Shown piece by piece: positions 35,926-46,259 of a DNA stretch of 64,000 bases; position 1 is the stretch's first letter, and each line of letters starts with the position of its first letter. Source of the stretch: Harmonia axyridis (Eukaryota > Arthropoda > Insecta > Coleoptera > Coccinellidae); the NCBI RefSeq assembly GCF_914767665.1, contig NC_059506.1, forward strand, positions 23,537,825 to 23,601,824. The letters are read 5' to 3'. Under the pieces are notes generated by a model. The model was given only the letters and a program-made list of their open reading frames with translations. It did not search any database and was not told the origin of the DNA. Both the position numbers and the translations under genes were made by a program.

Positions 35926-37507
35926 TAGTGATCAACAATTGCTAGGGATCACTTATGAACATCTCTTCATTTGTATTTTTTTCAAGTTATCTCGTGAATA
36001 TCTGTACATTATATGTTCTCTAAGGAAAAAATAAGATGTTTTGAGTTGATTATATCAAAGTCTTCCTCACTTCATCGGCTCTTGTTCACAAAATCGATTA
36101 TTATCTGTAGGCTGTTACAGGTGGAGTGAAAAGCAATGTGGTAGTTGTTATTAAATCTGTTTTTTCTCTCGTTCAAACACATAAAGTGACAATAATTGAA
36201 GAAATGAGAACAATATCAGCTTATCAGTCATGCCGAGAAGACGTTTGGCTCCTGTGCAACTGGACCAAATCATACGGTGGATACAGGAAGGTTTGTCCCA
36301 GCGAGAAGTGTCCCGGCGGTTGAATGTTTCGCAAAGTGTCGTGAGTCGGGCTTGGAATAGGTTCATCCAAAACGACTCAGTAGTTTATGTTCATGGGGGA
36401 GGTAGGCAGCGCAGTACAACAGCTGCCCAAGATCGTCTTTTGATCCTCAATGCTAGGAGAAATCCCACTTACCCGGCGTCGCGGCTCAATAGATCACTGA
36501 GAGTTGCAACAGGAGTTCTAATTTCGAACCAGACTGTAAGACGACGACTACATGTTCGTGGTTTGAGAGCACGTAGGAGGGTACAACATCCCCGTTTGAA
36601 TAGGGAACACCGGGTTCATCGACGGCAATGGGCTGAGGAGCACCGCAATTGGACACTTGAAGATTGGAGCCGATGTTTATTTACGGATGAGTCTAGATTT
36701 CGTTTGGTCAACTCCGATGAACGTATTCTTGCTTGGAGGGAAAGAGGTCGAAGGTATGCAGAACAGTTTATGGTACCCACGACAGCTTTTGGCGGAGGTT
36801 CTATATGTGTATGGGGAGGCATTTGTTTGAATCAACGCACAGAGTTGGTTGTTCTGCAGAACACCACCATGACCAGCCAGAGATATCACGATATGATTAT
36901 TGAACCCATAATTGTTCCGTTTGCGGCTGCCGTGGGCGAGAATTTCATTTTAATTGACGATAATGCCCGTCCATACCGTAGTCGTCTGGTTAATGAAGCG
37001 CTAGAAACTCATGCTATTGATAGGATGGACTGGCCAGCTCGCTCTCCAGACATGAATTGCATCGAAAATGTCTGGTCTGAGATGTCTAGACAATTGTCAG
37101 CCTATGAACAACAGATCAATAACCTGGAGGACCTTTCTAACGCTTTACGGGATATTTGGACGAATTTTCCCCAAAATTTTATAAATCGTTTGATCGAAAG
37201 TATGCCTCGTAGGGTAGAATGCTTGAGACGAGCTCGTGGGGGACCAACTAGGTACTAGCTTAACCGAAACTTCAGCCTTCTTGTGGTTTCATCATGAAAT
37301 TTTTATGTTATTCAAACACAGAATTTTGAGTGTTCCTAATAAAGTCTTTTTTTCTCCCCAACTTTCCATTTTTTCATTCTTTTCTCAAGTGAACCATATT
37401 ATCAACTGAAAATACCCTGATATCTGACTAAATTTATAATCTTGGAGCGAATATTTCAGAAATAAATTAAGAACAAGTAAGTGATCCCTATCAATTGTTG
37501 AGCAGTG
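35926..37507 (+). mobile_element. Tc1-like DNA transposon, complete copy 3
   Basis: Inverted repeats of about 35 bases: left GATCAACAATTGCTAGGGAT from 35931, right ATCCCTATCAATTGTTGAGC to 37504. Both are flanked by TA (35924-35925, 37508-37509). It contains an uninterrupted transposase gene and a 3' AATAAA (about 37339). The outermost left bases (TAGTG against CACTG in copy 2) are slightly changed. Confidence 0.95.
36230..37258 (+). CDS. Tc1-like transposase, intact
   Basis: 342 residues, the normal length for Tc1-type transposases. The N-terminal paired-like DNA-binding part has two helix-turn-helix segments (about 8-50 and 65-115) joined by a GGGRQR linker, which resembles the basic GRPR motif. 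The DD34E catalytic triad is complete: Asp153 in FTDESRF, Asp244 in LIDDNARP, Glu279 in SPDMNCIENVW, with exactly 34 residues between the last two. The start is the first ATG giving the conserved MPRRRLAPVQL beginning; an overlapping upstream frame is spurious. No stop or frameshift, unlike copies 1 and 2, so this copy might be active. It would cut and paste elements with matching ends at TA sites. Confidence 0.95.
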   Translation: MPRRRLAPVQLDQIIRWIQEGLSQREVSRRLNVSQSVVSRAWNRFIQNDSVVYVHGGGRQRSTTAAQDRLLILNARRNPTYPASRLNRSLRVATGVLISNQTVRRRLHVRGLRARRRVQHPRLNREHRVHRRQWAEEHRNWTLEDWSRCLFTDESRFRLVNSDERILAWRERGRRYAEQFMVPTTAFGGGSICVWGGICLNQRTELVVLQNTTMTSQRYHDMIIEPIIVPFAAAVGENFILIDDNARPYRSRLVNEALETHAIDRMDWPARSPDMNCIENVWSEMSRQLSAYEQQINNLEDLSNALRDIWTNFPQNFINRLIESMPRRVECLRRARGGPTRY

Positions 37508-37699
37508 TAGATGATTTTTTCCTAATACTCTCATACTTACTGGCCAATCGTTTCAAGGACGTAATAGAAATTTTAGATCATAAATTTCATTACCTACTAT
37601 TATTGTAATGTACCTATTGGAGTGTTATAATGAAAAAACTCTTTTGAATTTCCCAAGTTAATTTACTCATGTTAAAATCATAAAAATTGTAATAAAAAA

Positions 37700-38160
37700 T
37701 AAATTCAAGGTTTCTCATATTCACAGCTGAATAAAAATTTTACTCAAAATTAAAATTGCTGTTATTTGTAAGGGGGTCCCGTTTCCTCAATATTCTTCTG
37801 GGGATATTGTCATATCCGGGTGTTGTGTTTTTCCGTGATATAGGGCTTTGTAATATTCTTCTTCCATGATTGGTTCCATATTTGTTTCTGCCTGTAATTG
37901 TGAAAAGCTGAACTGATACCAGTGTTCTATCTTATTATAGTGTTCATTGTCTAATGTGTTGGTAGTTTTCCTCTAAATTTCTTGATATTGTCTTGCGAAT
38001 GCATTAGTGATCTCTTCATCATTTATTAGTGTTTTTTCATTGACCTGTATTGGATCTGTGAGATGATGTGTTGTGTATTTGGATAATTTTTAAATTGTCG
38101 TCTAGTATGTTGGTCCCTTCTGATCCTTCATTTCTAGTAAGAACCATTTGTAGTCGTTTA
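37700..38160 (-). pseudogene. Degenerate non-LTR RT fragment (N-terminal RT region)
   Basis: Minus-strand pieces in changing frames resemble the segment between endonuclease and RT in jockey-group ORF2: VNEKTLINDEEITNAFARQY, then PGYDNIPRRIL (the 'aPGxDxIpxxllk' block that opens the RT domain). Several frameshifts. Weak but ordered similarity. Confidence 0.45.
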
Positions 38161-38169
38161 TTGAAACAT

Positions 38170-40060
38170 TCGATGGAATTATCATAATACCGAGCATAAT
38201 ACGCCCAGAGTCTTTCAAACTCTGCTGCGAGATCCTTAGTCGTCGATATCCGATGAACGAGAATCCTTCAATGTGAAATCGTTGCGATTTTATTACAGCA
38301 TCCGATGAACGCTTACTCCTGATGTTGACAATTTTTTCGACTGTTGTTAACTAGGATACTATACTAATAAGTAATGTAAATCAAAAGCTGGCTGATCTTA
38401 TGATGTGGGAAATAAATAACAACTGTAGTTAGTTACACCTAATGACAACTATACAGCGAAATAAAAGTATCCTCAACAATCAGTGGGCAACCTTGACTGT
38501 GACCGTTCATCAACAATTCGTTTGATCAAGTAAACTTTCACAATAGTACTATCGCGAGAGTTTTTTTATCGTGAAAATGTGCCTTAAGCTAGCGTTAGAC
38601 TCATAGAAAATTGAAACAGAATTTCGCAAAAAATTGAGGAAAGTACTGGCGAATTTTCTATGGCTTGAAATTATCATTTTTATCCGAATGCATCTCAATC
38701 AAATTTGTAGTTTTGAAATGAACAAAAAACTTTCTGTCTTTATTACAAATTACAAATGAGAGTTCAATGAAGTCATTTACTTTTTGAATAGGAATTTGAT
38801 GACTGACAATCAACGTTAGCTTTTTCTTTAAATTGAAATATCAGAAGTGCCACATTTTTACAAATGGATTTTCTAAATTTGCATAAATATCCGGGGTGTC
38901 CTATCCGAAAACAAATATTCTCTTAGCAATATCTGATGAAAATCAGTCTGCGGGAAATTTAATTGAAATCGTCGTATATCACGTGAAAAGTTGATTCAAG
39001 AATATTCTCACAAAATGAGAAATTTCCGAGAGAAAAAGTAACGGCAATATTTCTGAAATGTACATACATATTCGAGAAACCTTGAAAATATGTAACGATG
39101 ATAGATTTCGACATGAGTTTTTCACAAGTGAATTTCTCATGGAAATTGGCCGAACAAAAAAATGTGTACAATTTGCATGTGTACAAAAGTCTGCAATTTG
39201 GTCCACCTGTACAATGTAACTAGATTAAGAAACTACCAATGAACTTAAAACTTCCAAGGTGAGTTTGTTTGGGATGCAAATCTTTTGCAGTTGGCTGATG
39301 GCAAAATCCAGCAAACGATTTTTTTATAAAAACTTACGTCATTGAAAAGATAAACCAAACATCAAGACCGCTTCAAACAAATAAATGGAGAAGTTTGGTT
39401 CTCACTTCGCAACTAACATGAAATTTCGCACAAACCTTAAGATCACTAATCTTTATATAGGATTTTCCCATAGGAGGTTTTATTTTGATATTGAAAAAAA
39501 AACGAGTATATTGTTAGAGAAATCAATGGGTGTTTTTCATTGTAAAGAGGAAGGTATGCCATTAACGATGGGAATATCAACCAAATAGCCGCCACGGCTA
39601 CGTTGCTGTACCATATCCTTTTCATGATATTTTCCAATTAGCACATTTCCGGCTGTATAAATTCAAGGAATCCTGCATAATCATAGACTCTAACTTTTAA
39701 GTAGCCCCAAAGAAAACAGTCTAAAGATTTTAAATCTCAAGATCTACAAGAATCTTTTCTTGTAAAATTGCGATTGTTTCGTTGCTTGCATGGCAAAATG
39801 GTTAAAATAAACGTTGTGCACATCGATATCTTCCAATGCAAGCCATAAAAATTCTTAATGATAGTCCAATTCCCAAGATCAACGAGGAATCAACAGCAAT
39901 ATTCAAAGTTGTTCTTGAGGTACGCACACAATTCAGATTTTTCACATCACCAACTTTTTTTTTTATATATTCAACTATGTAGTGGCAAAGAGGACAGGGT
40001 AAATAAAAATCCTTAATGAGATGCCGACGTTTCGACCTTTATTTCTGGTCTTTTTCAAGG
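38170..40060. other. No gene recognised
   Basis: AT-rich, with a duplicated TCCGATGAACG word at 38247 and 38300. No coding feature supported. Confidence 0.4.
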
Positions 40061-40107
40061 CTGGAAACAGAACGACATTGAAAATATGGGGCGTAACATA
40101 GTGCCAT

Positions 40108-40165
40108 AATATAAATATATATATATATATATATATAAATAAAATAATATAAATATATATATATA
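40108..40165. repeat. TA/TATA microsatellite
   Basis: Runs of AT dinucleotides, at the 3' end (minus strand) of the adjoining non-LTR element and possibly its tail. Confidence 0.7.
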
Positions 40166-41300
40166 AAAAAATGTTATGTTCTGGTTCCCACGAAAGGAGA
40201 TATCCTGTAATGTTCAGAGAACATCGTGAGAACCAAGGGAAAGAAGGTAGGAATTGATGCAATGAGGTAGGAATTGAGGCAATGTGTTCCAGAGCCTTGC
40301 TGTTCGTTGGACGAACGAGTCTTTGAAAAGAGATGTTTTGCAGGTCTCCAACGCGACCACAAAGGGGTGTGAAGACTGAACTTGACGGGTCAACTTCGAA
40401 GAGACTGCCAAAGAAGGAACGATTGTTAATATTTCAGAAGAACACCGCCTATGAAAATATCCTTAAAATAGAGACAGATCGCTAACTTTTCCACGGTGTT
40501 CCAAAGTGGTGAGCGAGTTTGTAAGCGAGACATCACCGACGAGACGAATTGCCCTTTTTTGGACAGAATCCAGCAGTTTCAGAATATGCTTAGGTGCCGC
40601 ACTCCAAACATGGGAACAGTATTCCAGGACAGGTCGGATCTGTGCCTTATAAATCATAAGTAGCTGACTGGAAGTGAAATAGCTCCTAGCACGAAACAGA
40701 AAACTAAGTTTTTGGGATGCATTTTTGGCAATTGATCTCACGTGATCTTCCCAAGATAAGAAAGGTTATTGCTGAGAGTAATACCAAGCATCGAGATGGA
40801 TGACTTCAAAGGTATAGTTACTCCTGACAAGCTCATGTTGGGCATACTGGGATCTGCCTTTCTAGAGAAAAGACATGCGTGTGTTTTGTCTGCATTGAAA
40901 TCCTTCAAGTTATTGGATCCCCATTCAAGAATCAATGCCAAGTCCATATTTATGTTATTAACATTTCTTCCTCGTCCGTTACTGATTTGGCGGGCTGGTA
41001 TAGTAGCCTTGGAAAAGAAGGCGGTATAGAGGGTACTATCATCCGCACAACTGTGTACTGAACATGAAGTTGCTCCCAACAGATCATTGTTGTGAAGTAG
41101 AAATAGTGTTGGTGCTAGAATTGATCCCTGCGGAACACCAGCATTTATGATTAGAGAGTCAGATGAAACTCCATCGACAACTACATGAAGAGATCTGCCT
41201 GAGAGAAAACTAGCTAGCAGAGAACAAAGCTGAGTAGGCAAGCCATAAGATGGAAGTTTGGCCAACATATCAAATGATAGCTGCCCAAATAGGGGGCAAT
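40130..41300 (-). mobile_element. Non-LTR retrotransposon, 5'-truncated ORF2 (CR1/jockey-like)
   Basis: The minus strand encodes, in order: the RT palm, with GVPQGSILAPTLFLLHNNDL and the catalytic CADDST (here C for the usual F/Y of [FY]ADD); the thumb, with ILEWGSNNLKDFNADKTHAC and SMLGITLSNNLS; then, after a frameshift near 40745, the HVRSIAKNASQKLSFLFRAR and YKAQIRPVLEYCSHVW blocks; and after another frameshift near 40455, SSHPFVVALETC and FVQRTARLWNTLP, the usual C-terminal end. The copy starts just after the position of the KAFDxVWH block, so the first half of RT and the endonuclease are missing. Inactive. Confidence 0.85.
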
Positions 41301-41309
41301 TCAAAATGA

Positions 41310-41690
41310 AAACAAAAATTGGAAAACCCTTATTACTTACAATAAATTTTAACGCAGTGATATGTGTTGTGACTACAATATTGATTTTTCCTTTTCTCGA
41401 TATTCCGCTAGAATTTTCTATGGTTTGGATCTAGATGAAATTTCCCACCGAATTAAACAATATACGTTTATATACGCCAAATCTCGAACTGATCGTAACT
41501 ATAATCACAGTGATATTGGGTATTCATTTTCCAGTATTCTTTTTCAGTTTTCTATGAATGATGTGATAAGATTGAAATTTAAATCTTAATAATTTCATAT
41601 CTACACCCGAAATCTCAACTCTATTCATTATATGTCCATGGAAATATTCGTTAGTTTTTTCGAAATTCTCCTTGAATTTTTTATGGTTCT
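41310..41690. other. No gene recognised
   Basis: The short frame at 41362-41589 has no recognisable features. Confidence 0.4.
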
Positions 41691-41696
41691 CCTATT

Positions 41697-41845
41697 CCAA
41701 CACGTGGTTTTTCACGTAGTAGTCAAACTTTGGAACCCATTCATTTCCCCTCTGGCGCTCCTGCGATGACCAAACTTTGTACGGTATACGAAGTTGTAGA
41801 TTCATTTCATCGTCTTTTTTTCGAAGCAAATAATAAGAGGCCATT
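41697..41845 (+). repeat. Copy of the ALDH3-like gene's 3' UTR segment
   Basis: It matches the reverse complement of 14506-14650 over about 145 bases (shared words GTCAAACTTTGG, CTGGCGCTCCTGCGATGACC, CAAACTTT). In the ALDH gene that segment lies just downstream of the stop, up to the AATAAA. Similarity stops at both sides; no ALDH coding sequence is here. It is either a dispersed repeat present in the UTR or a 3'-only retroposed scrap. Confidence 0.7.
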
Positions 41846-41849
41846 AGAA

Positions 41850-42650
41850 GTTTAGTAGTTGAATTTAAATATCACGGTTGAACACGTCCAACAGAAATTC
41901 TTCCTAAAGCCGACGAAGTTGCCAACGAATGCTGAGATTGCTCGGTCATAAAAAATACGCAATAATGCTACTCGAAGTGGTAATTAGAGATTATGTGCAA
42001 TTAATATATTACATAATAGAAAATGACCTCAAAAAATGTTTCGAAGAATTCTTATTTTGTCTTTGAGCATATTTTTTTTCTGCTTTTTATTTTTGTTTCA
42101 CTCATGAATAATTTCATATTAGTACCTAAATAAATATCATATATGTACTAAACTTTCACTGTGTTTCAAAGAATATTTTCACTCCTTATATTCATTCACG
42201 ACTTTTACGATACCTCACTCCTGAATAAATCAAATCTATCGAACTCTGTTAGAATGTTAGATTTGACAACTTTGAGTGATACCGCATATTGCAGCTGAAT
42301 TTATGTACTTCTTGAGAATATAAATAATGATTTCAAATACCAAGAGATATTTTTAAACTGAACACTTCAAATGAGAAATAATGAGCCCGATCCTGGAATA
42401 TTTGAATAATATCTCTCTGACTTGACCTCAAGGTGGGTCAATAACATCACAAGTTTCAATGAATTCCGCCGTTGAGTTTGGTTCTGATGATAGTTTATTT
42501 ATTTACATGAATATGCAAAACCACCTTGTAGCTTTCTGAGACAGAAATTAAATTTTTGCAGTCAATCCGACTCACCTTGACCTTCTCTAGTAATAGTATG
42601 TAGGTACAGTTTCTCCCAGGACATCCTGTATAACCTATAATATTTACTTC
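41850..42650. other. No gene recognised
   Basis: AT-rich; nothing supported. Confidence 0.4.
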
Positions 42651-42679
42651 GAACTTCTGCAACACCCAGAAGGAGCTGT

Positions 42680-43464
42680 TTAGCTCAGCTAGGTCGAATT
42701 ATTGGTCTACGGATTGTCATTTCGAGAAATCGCTTACCGTACGAACAAAAATCCAACTACTGTTACAAGATGTTATCATTATCATGATAATGCTCAAAAT
42801 CGGAGAAGAGTAGGCTCCGGACGTCGAAGGGGCACAAATGAAGTTCAAGATCGACGTCTTATACCTTATAGCCATTAGATACCGATTTGCCACAACTCGA
42901 TCTTTACCTGATGAGTGGTTAGGAGAACAAGGCCATCGTAACTGTCTGAACGGTTTATCGCCATATATCTTTTAGACTGCAGCATTATCGACGCCATTTT
43001 GTGTTACCTCTGACGGTTGAGCATCGCCGGCAACGATTACAGATTGGAATGTGGAATGGCATCAGGTCGTCTTATCTGATAAATCTCGATTCTCCTTGGG
43101 TGCACATGATGGCCGAAGAAGGGTTAGACGACGTCGAGGAGAAAATTGTGAGCTTCATATGCACCGGACATCAGGCGTTATGGTATGAGATGCAATTGCA
43201 CATTGCGAGTTAGTCACCTTTAATCTTTGTTCCAGGTAAAATAACAGCGCTGCGTTACCTTCAAGAAATAGTGGAGCCATATGTTCTCCCCGAGGTTCTC
43301 CCTTACCTTAACCGACTCGAAAATCCAACATTTCAACAAGATAAAGCCCACGTCATATTGCCAGAGTTAGTTTAAACTTTTTCGAAGCGACTCATGTGAA
43401 TCTTTTGCCATAGCCGCCCAGATCCCCCGATCTTTCGCACATAGAGCTTGTTTGGGACATCATG
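42680..43464 (+). pseudogene. Tc1-like transposase (family 2), N-terminal and catalytic parts
   Basis: Frameshifted remains. An LAQLGRIIGLR start gives the helix-turn-helix, then RYRFATTRSLPDEWLGEQGH and HQVVLSDKSRFSLGAHDGRR (first catalytic Asp, with K in place of the usual E after it). It continues RRRRGENCEL, a GVMV block, NPTFQQDKAHVI (second catalytic region, with DK for DN), and finally PPRSPDLSHIELVWDIM (third acidic residue). Multiple stops. It continues at 44915. Confidence 0.75.
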
Positions 43465-43593
43465 CTCATACTCATACTCATACTCGTTTATTTCCCTCAA
43501 AACTTTACAGGGTAGGTCAATAAAATAAAAGACAAAGTATACCTACAGATGTCCTGAACATTAGTACACACGTTAATAACATTTAAACACATA

Positions 43594-44265
43594 CAGGGTG
43601 GCCATTTGAAAACGAAACAGACGAGATTACAGACGAAATAAAGTTTTTCGATAGAAATGCTCGGACAGGTCGATTTCTGTTTCGAGGGGGACAACTTAAG
43701 ATGTAGGTTACGGACGCATAGCGCTTCAACCCTTGCTGCTACAACCCCCACCCCCAATTTTTGAATAGGGAAGATGGGGTGAGTGATACCTCAATTTAAA
43801 GGTATTTTTATACTGATTTCAGCACAGTAATTGTTTTTTCATTTTATGCATTAGTTCTCGAAATATTCATGCGTTAGTTAGTTAGGAAGGAAGCCACAGT
43901 CATGGTTGTTTTGAAGCTCAAAATATCGATTTTTCACAAAACACTACAAGTGCCATGAAAACACCACTTCATTTTCAAATACTTAGTTAAAAATATTTCG
44001 AGAACTAATGCATAAAATGAAAAAACAATTACTGTGCTAAAATCAGTATAAAAATACCTTTCAAATGAGGTATCACTCACCCCATCTTCCCTATTCAAAA
44101 TTTGGGGGTGAGGGTTGTAGTAGCAAGGGTTGAAGCGCTATGCGTCCGTAACCTACATCTTAAGTTGTCCCCCTCGAAACAGAAATCGACCTGTCCGAGC
44201 ATTTCTATCGAAAAACTTTATTTCGTCTGTAATCTCGTCTGTTTCGTTTTCAAATGGCCACCCTG
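43594..44265. mobile_element. Foldback element with long inverted repeats and TA duplication
   Basis: Arms 43594-43870 and 43991-44265 are inverted near-copies, beginning CAGGGTGGCCATTTGAAAAC at each tip and flanked by TA. The spacer is about 120 bp. No coding capacity. It shares its tip with the element at 49925-51369. Confidence 0.9.
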
Positions 44266-44316
44266 TATATCATAAATATATAATACATATACAAAATTGA
44301 CTCGTGAATATAATGA

Positions 44317-44910
44317 CTAGAATTGATGGTTCAAGAATTCTTCTATGGAATAGAAGACATTTTCAATAAGTAAGTTTTTCACAAGCCTCTTAAAGGTCGC
44401 TCCACGAAGTGATGTCATGTGATCGGGAAGTTTTTTGTACATCTTAACACCATTGAAGATGTACGTATTTTGTGTTCTATTAATGCGGTGGCTGGGAATC
44501 ACAATTTTGTTTCTGGATCGCGTAAGGTGGTCATGTACATTTGAGTGTTTCGGGAGTTTTTTTCCATGAACGTAGAGGAGACACTCAAGCATGTAGCAGC
44601 ATGGGGCGGTAAGTACTTTGTATTTTTTGAACAGCGATCTGCAACTTGTCATTTGATTAACTCCAGCTATCAACCTTATCGCTTTCTTCTGTTTCAGAAA
44701 GACCCTGAGTGCATCCGACGACGCACCCCACAGGATGATACCATAGGTCATTCGTCCATGGAACTGAGAGTGATAGGTGAGGAGTGCTTCGTTTTCTGTG
44801 AGCATATTTTTTATTTGTCTTATGGCAAATAATGGTGTGGAAAGCCTTTTACACAATTCAGTCACATGATCAGTCCAAGTCAAATTTCCACTGATGCATA
44901 TCCCGAGCAA
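44317..44910 (-). pseudogene. Non-LTR ORF2 C-terminal region
   Basis: A 197-codon frame starting with LGICISGNLTWTDHV (the 'LGIxiDxxLxWxxHi' block), then FAIRQIKNML and LLTYHSQFHGRMTYGIILWG, then KKAIRLIAG, a Cys-containing KYKVLTAPCCYMLECLLYVH block and the terminal YIFNGVKMYKKLPDHM and YSIEEFL blocks. The frame is intact but lacks the RT catalytic part. CR1/jockey-type C-terminus. Confidence 0.85.
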
Positions 44911-44914
44911 AGAA

Positions 44915-45090
44915 ATGGGTAGAAGGCTTGGAAATTTACCCCAGGCCCCACGGACTTTGGCGACTCTGAGACATGAAGTACTGGTAACTTGGGATAGTAT
45001 CCCTCAAGAAGAAATAGACCATCTTATTGCATCAATGCCGAGACGTGTTGGGGAGTGTATAGATAATAGCGGTGGACAAACACATTATTA
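44915..45090 (+). pseudogene. Tc1-like transposase (family 2), C-terminal part
   Basis: Reads MGRRLGNLPQAPRTLATLRH, IPQEEIDHLIASMPRRV and GGQTHY followed by a stop. This is the conserved end of Tc1-type transposases and the direct continuation of the frame broken at 43464. Confidence 0.85.
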
Positions 45091-45358
45091 ACAAATTTAT
45101 TAAAAAAAAATTGTAAACCCTTCGTTTTTTTCTCTCGTTCGATGTTCAGCCCCACCAATTCAAAATCCTAGTACAAGCATTTTGACGAAACAATGAAGAG
45201 ATTAGTTCGGGGAATGAACGCTCCAAGAAAAAATCCGCATGCATTCGAAGGGCGATATAAGAATGTAATAATTCTTCTAGAAGCATACTAAAAATGTATT
45301 TGATAGATTTATAAAATTGAAAAATACAAAAATACTTATATGATTTGAAAAAACCAAT

Positions 45359-45540
45359 TCACACAGATGTTCTGACGGTTGTAGCTGGCGTTTGGGAATC
45401 ATCGCCATCCAAATCCAACTTGTTCATCTCACGGATCCGTTCCTGTATCTGCAAATCGATGATCTCCTTATATTTTTTGTCTTGTCCCAGTTGAGCCATT
45501 TCCGCTATCCAATCTTCTCGATCCCTGATTTCTTGCACCA
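45359..45540 (-). CDS. UPF0193 (EVG1)-like protein, last coding exon
   Basis: Minus-strand exon beginning at 45540 after the acceptor CCATTTTTCAG. Taking one base from the previous exon it reads VQEIRDREDWIAEM, QLGQDKKYKEIIDLQIQERI and REMNKLDLD, then a polar tail and a stop at 45359. This matches the C-terminal pattern of UPF0193 proteins ('EIqeRkeFLadMeaLGqgkqYrgiI...lrEmexiD'). The function of the family is unknown to me. The phase (one base carried over) agrees with the donor at 51966. An alternative Met at 45562 lies in the intron and is not used here. Confidence 0.75.
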
Positions 45541-45718
45541 CTGAAAAATGGCCAGGTTTCAATAGATTTTTCTCAATATAACTTTAGTTTATAATGCGAT
45601 TTATTTGAATTTCATTGAAATTTTAAAAGATATTTTAGTGGAATATTTGATTCGATTCCAGGGACCGTCAGAATTCATGAGAAGTTTACACTAGTCAAGA
45701 CAGTTTCGAAACAATGTT

Positions 45719-46258
45719 TCTCTATTTCAGTATAGTTATGAGTACTAAAAACAGTGCTGTAATGAACTCATTACAGCATTGTTTATAGTTATATTTTTCG
45801 TTTTTTGGTTGTCTACATTGACTTCCGAACCTATCAAATTTCAACAATTTGGATATAGAGAAATGAGTTGCTACATTATTCACAAGTTCTTTAAATTTTG
45901 GTGGTGTTAAATCGATTTCGGACATAATTCATGAATTGAATGCGTAATGATAAATTATTTCAACATTCGAAACGTATGATTCAAATTCACATCACAATCA
46001 CTCCAACTGCCAAGATACAAAACAAATGTCACTAGGATATATAATCTGAATTTTTCATTGAATTTCGAGAAAACTGGACTGAAAGAGTGAAAATATCAAC
46101 TAATTCACTGAAATAGAGAAAATATCACCTATAATAGGTACTCGTTGCAGAAGGCAATTCCGACGCTCATGCGTTTTAAAACTCGCTTCTTTGTTGCTCG
46201 ATTTCGAATTCCACATTCGTGTTGAAACAGGAGCCCATTCTGCAACTTTTTAGAATAG
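45719..46258 (+). repeat. Dispersed 0.5-kb repeat, copy B
   Basis: Second copy of the repeat at 16249-16757, same orientation, inserted upstream of the UPF0193-like last exon (inside the long intron). It has lost one half of the small hairpin near its start. Confidence 0.7.
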
Positions 46259-46259
46259 G

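Larger units (their letters stand above)
43465..44914 (-). mobile_element. Non-LTR retrotransposon insertion, 5'-truncated, with GAGTAT-repeat tail
   Basis: On the minus strand it ends in AATAAACGAGTATGAGTATG with further GAGTAT units (43465-43490 on plus), a simple-sequence tail. Its 5' end is truncated inside the RT region at 44914. The host transposase reads through exactly (…GACATCATG then GGTAGAAGG…) when it is removed, with ATG present at both borders. A 672-bp foldback sits in its 3' UTR. Confidence 0.8.
42657..45133 (+). mobile_element. Tc1-like element (second family) interrupted by a retroelement
   Basis: Left tip CTGCAACACCCAGAAGGAGC at 42657. The transposase runs to 43464 and resumes at 44915. 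The 3' UTR after the stop is nearly identical to 23171 onward but is cut short near 45133. The interrupting segment 43465-44914 is a non-LTR element, itself holding a foldback. This family is distinct from the 25091/35926 family. Confidence 0.75.
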
